Assembly: GCF_047124445.1 (NCBI RefSeq)
Contig: NZ_CP138921.1
Coordinates: 1,054,001-1,118,000, forward strand
Length of the DNA stretch: 64,000 nt
Origin: Shimia sp047124445
GTDB taxonomy: Bacteria > Pseudomonadota > Alphaproteobacteria > Rhodobacterales > Rhodobacteraceae
Direction of reading: 5' to 3'
Part shown: piece after piece, positions 17,168 to 25,924 of the stretch
Layout: each line of letters begins with the position of its first letter
How positions within the stretch are numbered: position 1 is the first letter of the stretch
Program-made: the position numbers and the translations under genes
Notes under the pieces: generated by a model
What the model was told of the DNA's origin: nothing
The model's database searches: none
What the model saw: only the letters and a program-made list of their open reading frames with translations

Positions 17168-17713
17168 ATGTCAGAGCGTCCATATGTCATCGATCAAATG
17201 ATCTCCGCCAAATCCATCGCGGCGCGGATCGAAGATCTCTCCAGTGAAATTCAGGCCGAATATGACGGAACCGACAAGCTGATCGTGGTCGGCCTACTGC
17301 GCGGCTCTTTTGTGTTCATCGCCGATCTAGTGCGCGAGTTGGACCTGCCAGTTGAGGTCGACTTCCTGGAGGCATCCTCCTACGGCAACGCCATGGAAAG
17401 CAGCCGAGAAGTGCGCATTTTCAAAGACTTGCGTGGCGAAATTGAAGGACGAGATGTGTTGGTTGTGGAAGACATCGTCGACACCGGCCACACCTTGACC
17501 CACGTGCTGCACCTGCTTAAGGCCCGCAATCCGGCCAAGATCAAAACCATCGCCCTGCTGGACAAACCGTCCCGCCGCGAGGCCGACATAGCTGCGGACT
17601 GGATTGGCTTTTCCATCCCTGATGAATTTGTTGTGGGCTACGGCATCGACTACGCCCAACGCAACCGCAACCTGCCTTTCATCGGCAAGGTGCGCTTTGT
17701 CGAAGACAGCTAA
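17168..17713 (+). CDS. hpt: Hypoxanthine phosphoribosyltransferase
   Basis: 181 residues from ATG 17168 (AAGAGGG upstream). It has the PRTase signature VLVVEDIVDTGHTL (PRPP loop) with the upstream LLRGSFVFIADLVREL, flexible-loop ASSYG and terminal VVGYGIDYAQRNRNLPFIG. It salvages hypoxanthine (and guanine) to IMP/GMP using PRPP. Monocistronic in appearance. Confidence 0.95.
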   Translation: MSERPYVIDQMISAKSIAARIEDLSSEIQAEYDGTDKLIVVGLLRGSFVFIADLVRELDLPVEVDFLEASSYGNAMESSREVRIFKDLRGEIEGRDVLVVEDIVDTGHTLTHVLHLLKARNPAKIKTIALLDKPSRREADIAADWIGFSIPDEFVVGYGIDYAQRNRNLPFIGKVRFVEDS

Positions 17714-17872
17714 GCCGCCACGTGCGGGTTAAGCGACGCAATTAATGCTGTCTCCTTCGCCCAATACCTCGGGGGAAACCCACCGGGTCGGGGGCAGAGC
17801 CCCCACCGCACCTTGCCATCATCGACTGGCTTTCCTAGCTTAGACCAAAGTCAGCCAACACAGGCCTTTGTG

Positions 17873-18055
17873 ATGAACTTCCGCCACCTCATGCGCATGA
17901 GCAAATGGGCCCGCAACCCACCATCTGAGGCGCGGGTCAAGTTGGTGCTCGGCGTGGTGGTGGCCTGCATCCTCCTGGTTTTGATCGAGAAATTCATTGG
18001 CTGGCCAGAGTTTCTTACCCTGGAGCCGCAGCGCCGCAATCCGGTGAAGTTCTGA
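17873..18055 (+). CDS. Small single-span membrane protein, 60 aa
   Basis: Starts at ATG 17873. The N-terminus is basic and amphipathic (MNFRHLMRMSKWARNPPSEA), followed by one hydrophobic span (VKLVLGVVVACILLVLIEKF) and a short polar tail, which predicts an N-in membrane protein. A partial ribosome-binding site (CAGG) precedes it. Similar short proteins occur in other roseobacters as far as I recall. No function is known to me. The gene sits between hpt and a secreted hypothetical protein. Confidence 0.72.
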   Translation: MNFRHLMRMSKWARNPPSEARVKLVLGVVVACILLVLIEKFIGWPEFLTLEPQRRNPVKF

Positions 18056-18193
18056 CGACCGCGCGCCGTTGAGCCACCCTCCAAAGTGCAAACCGGCAAC
18101 ACCGCCGCTCAAAACCGCACAACTCGCCCTGATGCACGCTGTGCTGATCTCGTTTCGCGATAGCCTCTCGCCATTCATTTCAGGAGACGACTT

Positions 18194-18649
18194 GTGCCAA
18201 TCCCATTTTCCAAATCTCTCGCGGCGGCCACTTTCACTGCCGTCCTCACCACCGCCACCACACAAGCTCAGGCGCAGACTCCATCGGAGCTCACTTGTGG
18301 GCTGGTCGCGGCGGCGATGAAAAGCAACGAAAGCCTGATCGCCGGCACCCGCGACATCCTCGAGAACCTGTCGGACAAGAAATTCCGCTCCATCGCCGGC
18401 CCGCTTGAGTCACTGCCCAGTGACTTTGTCGAAAGTCACGTTGCCGAGATTGCCAATGTTGGCGATCTTCTGGTGGTGCATTTTGCGGTGGTGCGTTCAG
18501 AAAGCGTGGGCAACGTCTACTTCCGCGTGGCCTATGAGAAAGCCAATGACGGCTACGTCGGCGTGAAATACTCTTTTGACAGCGACCACGAAGACCTATT
18601 CGAGGATTGGACAACCTTGCAGGCGCTCAAACCGGTCAATTGCCCCTAA
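18194..18649 (+). CDS. Secreted hypothetical protein
   Basis: 151 residues from a GTG start with CAGGAG 8 nt upstream. A Sec-type signal peptide (basic start, AAATFTAVLTTATTQAQAQ) precedes a mature domain with two cysteines, one near each end (ELTCGLV and PVNCP), which could form a disulfide. The mature part looks like a compact alpha/beta domain (DLLVVHFAVVRSESVGNVYFRVAYEK). No family recognised. Likely periplasmic. Confidence 0.75.
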   Translation: MPIPFSKSLAAATFTAVLTTATTQAQAQTPSELTCGLVAAAMKSNESLIAGTRDILENLSDKKFRSIAGPLESLPSDFVESHVAEIANVGDLLVVHFAVVRSESVGNVYFRVAYEKANDGYVGVKYSFDSDHEDLFEDWTTLQALKPVNCP

Positions 18650-18713
18650 AACAGTCCCGCCATTAACCCTTCACGCCGCAAAATACGCACCTCCACAAAA
18701 CAGCCGCGATACC

Positions 18714-18745
18714 GACAAAAAACCGACGTCGCAAAACGTCGGTTT
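18714..18745 (-). terminator. Terminator of the polysaccharide deacetylase gene
   Basis: A 10-bp perfect stem (AAACCGACGT with ACGTCGGTTT, six-base loop) lies between two convergent genes. Read on the minus strand it is followed by a run of T (A-run at 18717-18722 on plus), so it mainly serves the minus-strand gene ending at 18777. On the plus strand the T-tract is poor. Confidence 0.8.
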
Positions 18746-18776
18746 CTCTATATCTTAACGCTGCGTACGCTGGGTC

Positions 18777-20189
18777 TTAATTGATGGTGTCCAACGCTGC
18801 CGACACCGGCGCCATGGCCACTGTGCCGGCCCGATCCTGAAGCGCCCACAGCAGCAGAGCCGAAATCGCCTCATCGCGCAATTGGCCCACCATCACGACA
18901 CCTTGTTCTTGTCCGGCTTTGAAGGCGGCCCCATCCAGGAACCGGCGCATCACCACCGCCGTCTGCTCCCCGGTGTCAAACTCACGGAAGACGGAGTTGG
19001 ACGGCACGCCTTCTTTGGCGGCCAGCTTCTGCGCGGTATTCAAGCCATTGGTTTGCATCAACAAACCGTGGCCGCTTTCCAACAATGCCTGGGTCACCTG
19101 GTCACTGATTTCTTTGCTGCCCTGCAAGCCGTCATCCAGCCCTTCCATCACGCCAACAAAGGCATCAGACACCGACAAATGCGCCTGCAGCGCCTGCTCC
19201 ACGTCGCTGGCTGTGGCATCCGATGGCATGTCCACCATTGCCAGAACCTCAAAGCCACGCGCACGGTAATCCGCTGTTTTTGCAGACACATTTGGATCCA
19301 GCGTGCTCACAGCAATACTCAGAGGATAAGGAAAACTTTCCAGCGCTTCCATATCAAAAGCCGCCTCGCCGGTATCCACCAACACAATGGCCATTACCGG
19401 CTTTTCGTCTGCGTTTTCAAACTGTTCCGCATTCACCTCAACCGGACGCGCGGCCAGCGTGTCCACGCTGTCTTCCTCGTTTGCGCCCACAGTTGGCAAC
19501 CGTGTGGACGTGCGCTGCTCGAACTTTTCATTCAAATCCGTTGCCGGTTTCAGTAGGCTCTCCTGCGCCGTCGCTTCCTCAACCATGTCCTCTTCCGCAG
19601 ACTCAGCATTTGGTGTGATGTCTTCCGCTTCCTCAATTGGCGCCGCCTCGGTCACGAGGCCCTCTTCAGCACCGGCCTCTTCAGGCGCGTCACTCTCAGA
19701 AGGTGTTGGGAAGGCTTCATTTTCCGCCACATCCGGCGCAGCAGGCTGTGGTGGGTTGGTCGAAATCGACAGCTCGGAGTCCGGCACAGGCGCTGCGGGT
19801 GTCTCGGCCTGTGGGTTGGGCAGAACCGGCGTCTCTTCGTTCATCGCCACCGCTCCTTCCCCTTCCGGTGCCGCGGGCGCGGCCAAGGCTGCCGTCTCGG
19901 TCCCGGTCTCCGGTTTCGGCGCCGAGTCTGTATTGCTCAATGGTGGCGCATCGCTGCCATCTGCTTCAGGCGTGACCGTTGCCGTCGCTTCGGTCACCGC
20001 CGCATCCGCCAGGGACTCCGTTTCCACCGCGCCGTTTTCCCCCGAGGCGTCTTCTGTTGCTTTCGGTGCATCTGCATTGGTCTGAGGTTTCACCGTCGCA
20101 GGCAATGGCGACAACAGCGACGTCACCGCCAAAACGCCCCCCACCAGGATCGCGCCCCAAAACACACCTGACAATAATCCGCGCAACAT
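18777..20189 (-). CDS. Divergent polysaccharide deacetylase family protein, membrane anchored
   Basis: 470 residues if started at ATG 20189 (AGAGGCAGG upstream); a longer frame lacks a ribosome-binding site. An N-terminal span (LLSGVFWGAILVGGVLAVTS) is followed by about 220 residues of acidic, Pro/Ala-rich linker. The C-terminal domain of about 200 residues (PVMAIVLVDTGEAAF, PYPLSIAVSTLDP, FEVLAMVDMPS) matches the divergent polysaccharide deacetylase (DUF610-type) family. The usual His/Asp metal ligands of NodB enzymes are not obvious, so catalysis is uncertain. Probably a periplasmic domain on a long tether. Divergent from trpG. Confidence 0.82.
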   Translation of the reverse strand: MLRGLLSGVFWGAILVGGVLAVTSLLSPLPATVKPQTNADAPKATEDASGENGAVETESLADAAVTEATATVTPEADGSDAPPLSNTDSAPKPETGTETAALAAPAAPEGEGAVAMNEETPVLPNPQAETPAAPVPDSELSISTNPPQPAAPDVAENEAFPTPSESDAPEEAGAEEGLVTEAAPIEEAEDITPNAESAEEDMVEEATAQESLLKPATDLNEKFEQRTSTRLPTVGANEEDSVDTLAARPVEVNAEQFENADEKPVMAIVLVDTGEAAFDMEALESFPYPLSIAVSTLDPNVSAKTADYRARGFEVLAMVDMPSDATASDVEQALQAHLSVSDAFVGVMEGLDDGLQGSKEISDQVTQALLESGHGLLMQTNGLNTAQKLAAKEGVPSNSVFREFDTGEQTAVVMRRFLDGAAFKAGQEQGVVMVGQLRDEAISALLLWALQDRAGTVAMAPVSAALDTIN

Positions 20190-20334
20190 AGCTGCCTGCC
20201 TCTCTTTTACGTCCATTTTATGGGGCGACCTGCTCCTGCCCCTCTTGACCCTCTGCGCCAAGCCTGAACATGTATACCGCGAGCAGGCCCTCTGCCTCCA
20301 CCCCTTTTGCATCTTTAGGGAAAGAACCGACAAA

Positions 20335-20928
20335 ATGCTGCTTCTGATCGATAACTACGACAGTTTCACCTACAACCTTGTGCACTATCTGGGCGAAATG
20401 GGCGCCGATGTGCAGGTCTGGCGAAACGATGCGTTGACCGTTCAGGACGCCATGGGCATGAACCCGTCGGGCATCCTTCTGTCCCCCGGTCCCTGCGACC
20501 CGTCTCAGGCCGGCATTTGCCTGGCGTTGACGGCGGCAGCAGCCGAAACCCGCACACCTTTGATGGGCGTTTGCTTGGGGCACCAGACCATCGGTCAACA
20601 CTTCGGCGGCGACGTTGTGCGCTGCCATGAGATTGTGCACGGCAAAATGGGCACCATGAAACACACTGGCAATGGCCTCTTTGCCGGTTTGCCAAGCCCG
20701 TTTGAAGCCACACGCTATCACTCTCTTGTGGTGGACCGCGCAACACTGCCGGACTGTCTGGAAATCACCGCTGAACTGGACGACGGCACCATCATGGGGC
20801 TGCAACACAAAGAGCTGCCCATCCACGGCGTGCAATTCCACCCGGAATCCATTGCCTCTGAGCACGGCCACGCCCTGCTCAAAAACTTTCTGGACATGAT
20901 GCCCGCCAAAGAGGACGCCGCCGCATGA
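20335..20928 (+). CDS. trpG: Anthranilate synthase component II (glutamine amidotransferase)
   Basis: 197 residues from ATG 20335. Starts MLLLIDNYDSFTYNLVHYLG. The amidotransferase nucleophile is in MGVCLGHQTIG, the His-Glu pair in GVQFHPESIAS. It supplies ammonia from glutamine to TrpE for the first step of tryptophan synthesis. trpE is not in the window; the upstream neighbour is divergent. It heads a chain of overlapping genes (ATGA overlap with trpD). Confidence 0.96.
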   Translation: MLLLIDNYDSFTYNLVHYLGEMGADVQVWRNDALTVQDAMGMNPSGILLSPGPCDPSQAGICLALTAAAAETRTPLMGVCLGHQTIGQHFGGDVVRCHEIVHGKMGTMKHTGNGLFAGLPSPFEATRYHSLVVDRATLPDCLEITAELDDGTIMGLQHKELPIHGVQFHPESIASEHGHALLKNFLDMMPAKEDAAA

Positions 20929-21944
20929 CTGCCGACATTAAATTCCTGATCGGCGCCGCGGCTGATCGCCCATTGACGCGCGCCGAAGCCGAAGACGCCT
21001 TTACCCTCCTATTTGAAGGCGAAGCCACACCCAGCCAAATGGGCGGTCTGTTGATGGCCCTACGCACCCGTGGCGAAACCGTTGATGAATACGCCGCCGC
21101 CGCCGCCGTTATGCGCTCGAAATGCCACGCGGTAAAAGCCCCGGCAGGCGCCATCGACATCGTTGGCACCGGCGGCGACGGCAAGCACACACTCAACATC
21201 TCCACCGCCACGGCCTTTGTCACCGCAGGCGCGGGCGTCGCAGTTGCCAAACACGGCAACCGCAACCTCAGCTCCAAATCCGGCACGGCAGACGTACAAA
21301 CCCAGATGGGCATCAACGTGATGGTTGGCCCGGATGTAGTTGAAAAGGCGCTGGAAACCTGCGGCATCGCCTTCATGATGGCACCGATGCACCATCCGGC
21401 GATTGCCCATGTGATGCCGACCCGCGCCGAACTCGGTACACGTACCATTTTCAACATTCTCGGGCCACTCACCAACCCGGCGGGCGTAAAACGCCAACTG
21501 ACTGGCGCCTTCACCCGTGACCTGATCCGCCCAATGGCCGAAACCCTCGGTCAATTGGGCAGCGAACGCGCCTGGCTGGTGCATGGCTCTGATGGCACCG
21601 ACGAGCTGACCATCACCGGTGTGAGCTGGGTCTCTGCATTGGAAAGCGACGGCACTGTCAAAGACGTGGAGCTGCATCCTGAGGACGCAGGTCTGCCGGT
21701 GCATCCGTTTGAGGACATCGTCGGCGGCTCGCCAGAAGACAACGCCAACGCTTTCCGCGCGCTGCTGGATGGAGCGCAAAGCGCCTATCGCGATGCCGTC
21801 CTGCTCAATACCGCTGCCGCGTTGGTGGTGGCAGATGCGGCCAGTGACCTGCGCGAAGGTGTGGAAAAGGCCCGTGAAAGCATCGACTCCGGTGCCGCCA
21901 AAGGCAAAGTGGCCGCGTTGGCCAAAGTCACCTCGGCAGCATGA
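20925..21944 (+). CDS. trpD: Anthranilate phosphoribosyltransferase
   Basis: 339 residues with the TrpD signature DIVGTGGDGKHTLNISTA (PRPP binding), KHGNRNLSSKSGTADV and the MFAPMHHPA-like MMAPMHHPAIAHVMPTR. It transfers phosphoribosyl to anthranilate. Overlaps trpG by 4 bp and ung by 4 bp, so expression is tied to both. Confidence 0.97.
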   Translation: MTADIKFLIGAAADRPLTRAEAEDAFTLLFEGEATPSQMGGLLMALRTRGETVDEYAAAAAVMRSKCHAVKAPAGAIDIVGTGGDGKHTLNISTATAFVTAGAGVAVAKHGNRNLSSKSGTADVQTQMGINVMVGPDVVEKALETCGIAFMMAPMHHPAIAHVMPTRAELGTRTIFNILGPLTNPAGVKRQLTGAFTRDLIRPMAETLGQLGSERAWLVHGSDGTDELTITGVSWVSALESDGTVKDVELHPEDAGLPVHPFEDIVGGSPEDNANAFRALLDGAQSAYRDAVLLNTAAALVVADAASDLREGVEKARESIDSGAAKGKVAALAKVTSAA

Positions 21945-22609
21945 GCACAGCCATACCGCCCAGCCACTGGGCGCATCTGCCGTTCTTCACGGACCGCTGG
22001 CCAGACATAGATGCACAAATCCAAAACGACCCGCGGGAGATCCTTCCTCCCGCGGCGCAACGTTTTGCCGCGCTCGAAGCCGTGGCGCCAGAAGCCGTCC
22101 GCGTTGTCATTTTGGGCCAGGATCCGTATCCAACGCCCGGCCATGCTCACGGTCTCTCATTCTCTGTTGAGCCAGACGTCACCCCACTGCCCCGCTCTTT
22201 GAACAACATTTACAAAGAGTTGCAGGACGATCTTGGCGCAACCCCACAAAGCGGCGACCTCCACTTCTGGGTCAGCCAAGGCGTGCTCTTGCTCAACACT
22301 GTGCTCTCAGTCCCAGCAGGTGACGCCAACGGACACAAAGCACTGGGCTGGCAAACCCTGGCCCATCAAGTATTGGCTGATGTCTCCGCCCGCCGCCCTA
22401 CGGCTTTTGTCCTGTGGGGAAAACAGGCCCAAGCCCTTGCACCTCACATCACATCGCCTAAAGATGGCGGCCAACATCTGATGATTGAAACGGCGCACCC
22501 ATCGCCGCTCTCCGCACGTCGCGGATTTTTCGGCTCCCGCCCGTTTTCAACCATCAACAATTGGCTCGCCAACCAAGGCGACACACCGATAAACTGGACT
22601 GAAGCATGA
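21941..22609 (+). CDS. ung: Uracil-DNA glycosylase, family 1
   Basis: 222 residues with the family 1 water-activating loop VILGQDPYPTPGHAHGLSFS and the DNA-intercalation loop HPSPLSARRGFFG. LLLNTVLSV and FVLWGKQAQ are also typical. It excises uracil from DNA to start base excision repair. It is inserted between trpD and trpC with 4-bp ATGA overlaps at both ends, an unusual setting for a repair gene. Confidence 0.96.
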   Translation: MSTAIPPSHWAHLPFFTDRWPDIDAQIQNDPREILPPAAQRFAALEAVAPEAVRVVILGQDPYPTPGHAHGLSFSVEPDVTPLPRSLNNIYKELQDDLGATPQSGDLHFWVSQGVLLLNTVLSVPAGDANGHKALGWQTLAHQVLADVSARRPTAFVLWGKQAQALAPHITSPKDGGQHLMIETAHPSPLSARRGFFGSRPFSTINNWLANQGDTPINWTEA

Positions 22610-23421
22610 CCGAGACCGTTCTGGACAAAATCAAAGCTTACAAGCTGGAAGAAGTGGCCGCCGACAAGGCTGCCAAACCTCTGGAGGCGGTTGAGGCCGA
22701 AGCGCGCGAAGCCAGCCCAACCCGCGGTTTTTCCGATGCGCTACACAAGGCCGCCCGCGAGGGCTACGGGCTGATCGCCGAAGTCAAAAAAGCCTCGCCT
22801 TCCAAAGGCCTCATCCGCGAAGACTTCAACCCACCAGAACTGGCCAAAGCCTATGAAGAAGGCGGCGCAACTTGTCTGTCCGTGTTGACAGACACGCCCA
22901 GCTTTCAGGGCCAAAAGTCCTTTCTGACCGAAGCCCGCAACGCCACAAGCCTGCCCGCGCTGCGCAAAGACTTCATGTATGACACTTATCAGGTGGCCGA
23001 AGCCCGCGCGCTGGGTGCCGACTGCATCCTGATCATCCTCGCCTCCGTCAGTGACGCGCAAGCGCAAGAACTCGAAGAAGCCGCTTTCAGCTGGAACATG
23101 GACGTGCTGCTTGAGGTGCATGACCGCGAGGAACTGGAACGCGCCAGCCAACTCAAATCCCCACTCATGGGCATCAACAACCGCAATCTCAAAACCTTTG
23201 AGACCACGCTCGACACCACCCGCACCCTGTCCAAGCTGGTGCCGGAGGACCGCCTGATTGTCTGCGAAAGCGGCCTGAACACGCCCGCGGAACTGGCCGA
23301 CATGGCCCGCTACGGCGCCCGCACCTTCCTGATTGGCGAAAGCCTGATGCGCCAGGACGACGTGGCCACCGCCACACGCACCCTGCTCGCCAATCCTCTG
23401 AATGCCATGGGAGGCATGTGA
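22606..23421 (+). CDS. trpC: Indole-3-glycerol phosphate synthase
   Basis: 271 residues. TIM-barrel motifs of TrpC: LIAEVKKASPSKGLIREDF, CLSVLTDTPSFQG, LPALRKDFMYDTYQV, LLEVHDREELERA, MGINNRNLKTFE and VCESGLNTPAEL. No fused TrpF domain. It closes the indole ring in tryptophan synthesis. Overlaps ung (ATGA) and moaC (TGATG). Confidence 0.97.
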   Translation: MTETVLDKIKAYKLEEVAADKAAKPLEAVEAEAREASPTRGFSDALHKAAREGYGLIAEVKKASPSKGLIREDFNPPELAKAYEEGGATCLSVLTDTPSFQGQKSFLTEARNATSLPALRKDFMYDTYQVAEARALGADCILIILASVSDAQAQELEEAAFSWNMDVLLEVHDREELERASQLKSPLMGINNRNLKTFETTLDTTRTLSKLVPEDRLIVCESGLNTPAELADMARYGARTFLIGESLMRQDDVATATRTLLANPLNAMGGM

Positions 23422-23912
23422 TGAGTGACACGCACGCCTCTGGCCTCACGCATTTTGACACCAAGGGCGACGCCCATATGGTGGATGTCTCTGAAAAGGC
23501 TGTCACTTCCCGCGTCGCCACCGCCGAAGGCTGGGTCAAAATGGCGCCTGCCACTTTTGACATCATCAACGAAGGCCGCGCTAAAAAAGGCGACGTGCTG
23601 GGCGTGGCGCGCCTTGCCGGCATCATGGGTGCCAAAAAATGCGCTGACCTGATCCCGCTGTGCCACCCGCTGCCGATCACCAAAGTGGCGGTGGAGCTGA
23701 CACCGGACGCCGACCTGCCTGGCGTGCGCATCGAGGCGACCGTGAAAACCACCGGCCAAACCGGCGTGGAAATGGAAGCTCTTACGGCAGTGAATGTAGC
23801 GGCTCTGACGGTCTATGACATGTCCAAAGCGGTCGACAAAGCCATGGAAATTGGCGGTGTCCGCGTGATCCTCAAAGACGGCGGTAAATCAGGACGTTAC
23901 GAAGCAAAATGA
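23421..23912 (+). CDS. moaC: Cyclic pyranopterin monophosphate synthase MoaC
   Basis: 163 residues from ATG 23421, with GGGAGG upstream; a GTG one codon earlier is less likely. It contains MVDVSEKAVTSRVATAEGWV, the substrate loop KKCADLIPLCHPLPITK and the active-site region GVEMEALTAVNVAALTVYDM with DGGKSG. Second half of the first step of molybdenum cofactor synthesis, after MoaA (not in window). Overlaps moeA by 4 bp. Confidence 0.97.
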   Translation: MSDTHASGLTHFDTKGDAHMVDVSEKAVTSRVATAEGWVKMAPATFDIINEGRAKKGDVLGVARLAGIMGAKKCADLIPLCHPLPITKVAVELTPDADLPGVRIEATVKTTGQTGVEMEALTAVNVAALTVYDMSKAVDKAMEIGGVRVILKDGGKSGRYEAK

Positions 23913-25084
23913 TCTCGGTTGCTGACGCGCTCGCGCATCTCTTCGCCCTCACCAAACAGCTGCCAGTGGAAACCATGCCACTGGCGCTAGCCAATGGGCG
24001 CACGTTGGCAGAGCCAGTCAGCGCAAACCGCGATCAGCCTCCGTTTTCCGCCTCCGCCATGGACGGCTACGCCATTATTGCCGAGGGAGCTGAGCCTGGA
24101 AAGTCTTATCAAGTGATCGGCGAAGCTGCCGCCGGACATGCCTTTGAGGGCAACGTGTCCGCTGGTCAGGCCGTGCGCATCTTCACCGGCGCCCCGGTAC
24201 CCCAAGGCGCGGACCGCGTGGTCATTCAGGAAGATGTGGTCCGCGACGGCAACACGATCACGCTCTCAGAAAACCTCGACAAAGGCTTTCATATCAGACC
24301 ATTGGGTGGCGACTTCAAAGTAGGCCAAACGATCGCGGCCCCGCGTGTTCTGCGCCCCTCCGATGTTGCGTTGATGGCGTCGATGAACATCGCCGACGTG
24401 CCTGTGACCCGCCGCCCCAAAGTGGCGATCCTGTCTACCGGCGATGAGCTGGTCATTCCCGGCGAAACACCGGGCCCCGATCAGATCATCGCCTCCAACA
24501 GTTTTGGCCTGCAGGCCATGCTGCGCGACGCAGGCTGCGAAGCCCGCCTGTTGCCTATCGCCCGCGACACCCGCGCTTCACTCGAGGCCGCCTTTGATCT
24601 GGTGGAAGATGCTGACCTGCTCATCACCATTGGCGGGGCGTCTGTGGGCGATCACGATCTGGTTGGCGACGTCGCGCAAGATCTCGGCATGGAGCGCAGC
24701 TTCTACAAGATCGCCATGCGTCCCGGAAAACCCTTGATGGCGGGCACTTTGGCCAATGGTGCGATGATGATTGGCCTGCCCGGCAACCCGGTGTCCGCCA
24801 TGGTTTGCGGACACGTCTTTGTCCTGCCGGTGATCCGCGCCATGTTGGGGCTTGGCGAAGCACCGACGCCGCGCCTGCCAGCCACTTTGGCAACGCCTAT
24901 GCCCAAAAACGGCCCGCGCGAGCACTACATGCGTGCCCGCGTAGAGCACGGAAAACTCTCATTTTTTGACAATCAGGACAGCTCGCTGCTCTCCATTCTG
25001 TCAGACGCAAACGCGCTCTTGGTTGTGCCGCCAAACGCACCGGAGTGGCCCGCTGACACCGCTGTGGAGTACATCCCGATCTAG
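23909..25084 (+). CDS. moeA: Molybdopterin molybdotransferase MoeA
   Basis: 391 residues. Typical MoeA motifs: PPFSASAMDGYAI, RIFTGAPVPQGADRVV, VAILSTGDELV, LLITIGGASVGDHDLV, MRPGKPLMAGTL and GLPGNPVSAMV. It inserts molybdate into adenylated molybdopterin. Last of the trp/moa overlapping chain. The 126-bp gap to lexA holds SOS boxes. Confidence 0.97.
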   Translation: MISVADALAHLFALTKQLPVETMPLALANGRTLAEPVSANRDQPPFSASAMDGYAIIAEGAEPGKSYQVIGEAAAGHAFEGNVSAGQAVRIFTGAPVPQGADRVVIQEDVVRDGNTITLSENLDKGFHIRPLGGDFKVGQTIAAPRVLRPSDVALMASMNIADVPVTRRPKVAILSTGDELVIPGETPGPDQIIASNSFGLQAMLRDAGCEARLLPIARDTRASLEAAFDLVEDADLLITIGGASVGDHDLVGDVAQDLGMERSFYKIAMRPGKPLMAGTLANGAMMIGLPGNPVSAMVCGHVFVLPVIRAMLGLGEAPTPRLPATLATPMPKNGPREHYMRARVEHGKLSFFDNQDSSLLSILSDANALLVVPPNAPEWPADTAVEYIPI

Positions 25085-25131
25085 GCAAACACCTGTCCGC
25101 TATACCACATTTCGGCATCTGTTTCCGCTAT

Positions 25132-25146
25132 GTTCTATAAAAGTTT
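25132..25146 (+). promoter_or_regulatory. Imperfect LexA (SOS) box
   Basis: GTTC-N7-GTTT, one base from the alphaproteobacterial LexA consensus GTTC-N7-GTTC, about 65 bp upstream of the lexA start. The TATAAAA spacer could also form part of a -10 region. Confidence 0.5.
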
Positions 25147-25159
25147 TGACACAAAACAA

Positions 25160-25174
25160 GAACATGCGTAGAAC
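25160..25174 (+). promoter_or_regulatory. LexA (SOS) box upstream of lexA
   Basis: GAAC-N7-GAAC (spacer ATGCGTA) is the exact reverse complement form of the alphaproteobacterial SOS box GTTC-N7-GTTC. It ends 36 bp before the lexA start codon and implies autorepression. Confidence 0.85.
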
Positions 25175-25210
25175 GAGGATAAGACACACTCTATATGGGG
25201 GTCCTCGAGC

Positions 25211-25924
25211 ATGTTGACCAAGAAGCAACTAGACCTGCTGGAATTTATTCACACCCGTCTGCAAAAAGACGGGGTGCCGCCCAGCTTTGACGAAATGAAG
25301 GACGCGCTGGATTTGCGCTCCAAATCGGGCATCCACCGCCTGATCACAGCGCTGGAAGAGCGCGGTTTCATCCGCCGCCTCGCCCACCGCGCCCGCGCCA
25401 TCGAAATTGTGAAACTGCCTGAAAGCATGGGCGGCGCGCCTTCGGCGCCAACGGCGGGTTTCAATCCCAAAGTGATTGACGGGCCGCATCCTTCGCCGTC
25501 CCAACCGGCCAATGTGACGCCGGAAGAAGTCAAAAACTTCGCGCGGGAACTGCCAGTGATGGGCAAAATCGCCGCCGGTGTGCCCATCGAAGCCATCAGC
25601 CATGTAGACCATCACATCACGGTGCCAGGCCAAATGCTGTCGGTGGGCCAGAACCACTATGCGCTTGAAGTCAAAGGCGATTCCATGATCGACGCGGGCA
25701 TCAACAACGGCGATGTCGTGATCATCTCGGAAACCGCCACTGCCGACAACGGCGACATCGTCGTGGCCTTGGTGGAGGATCAGGAAGCCACGCTGAAGAA
25801 GTTCCACCACAACGGCAGCTCGATCGCGCTTGAGGCCGCCAATCCGGCATACGAAACCCGTGTTTATCCTGAGGACAAGGTCAAAGTGCAGGGCAAACTG
25901 GTCGGGCTGATCCGCACCTACTGA
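25211..25924 (+). CDS. lexA: SOS regulator LexA
   Basis: 237 residues, the long alphaproteobacterial form. Winged HTH in residues 1-65 (GVPPSFDEMKDAL, KSGIHRLITALEERGFIRRL). A linker of about 45 residues leads to the S24 peptidase domain with cleavage site Ala122-Gly123 (MGKIAAGVPIE), catalytic Ser158 (KGDSMID) and Lys196 (ATLKKF). It represses DNA-damage genes and self-cleaves on RecA activation. Two SOS boxes lie upstream. The 3' end overlaps the convergent comEC by 7 bp. Confidence 0.97.
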   Translation: MLTKKQLDLLEFIHTRLQKDGVPPSFDEMKDALDLRSKSGIHRLITALEERGFIRRLAHRARAIEIVKLPESMGGAPSAPTAGFNPKVIDGPHPSPSQPANVTPEEVKNFARELPVMGKIAAGVPIEAISHVDHHITVPGQMLSVGQNHYALEVKGDSMIDAGINNGDVVIISETATADNGDIVVALVEDQEATLKKFHHNGSSIALEAANPAYETRVYPEDKVKVQGKLVGLIRTY

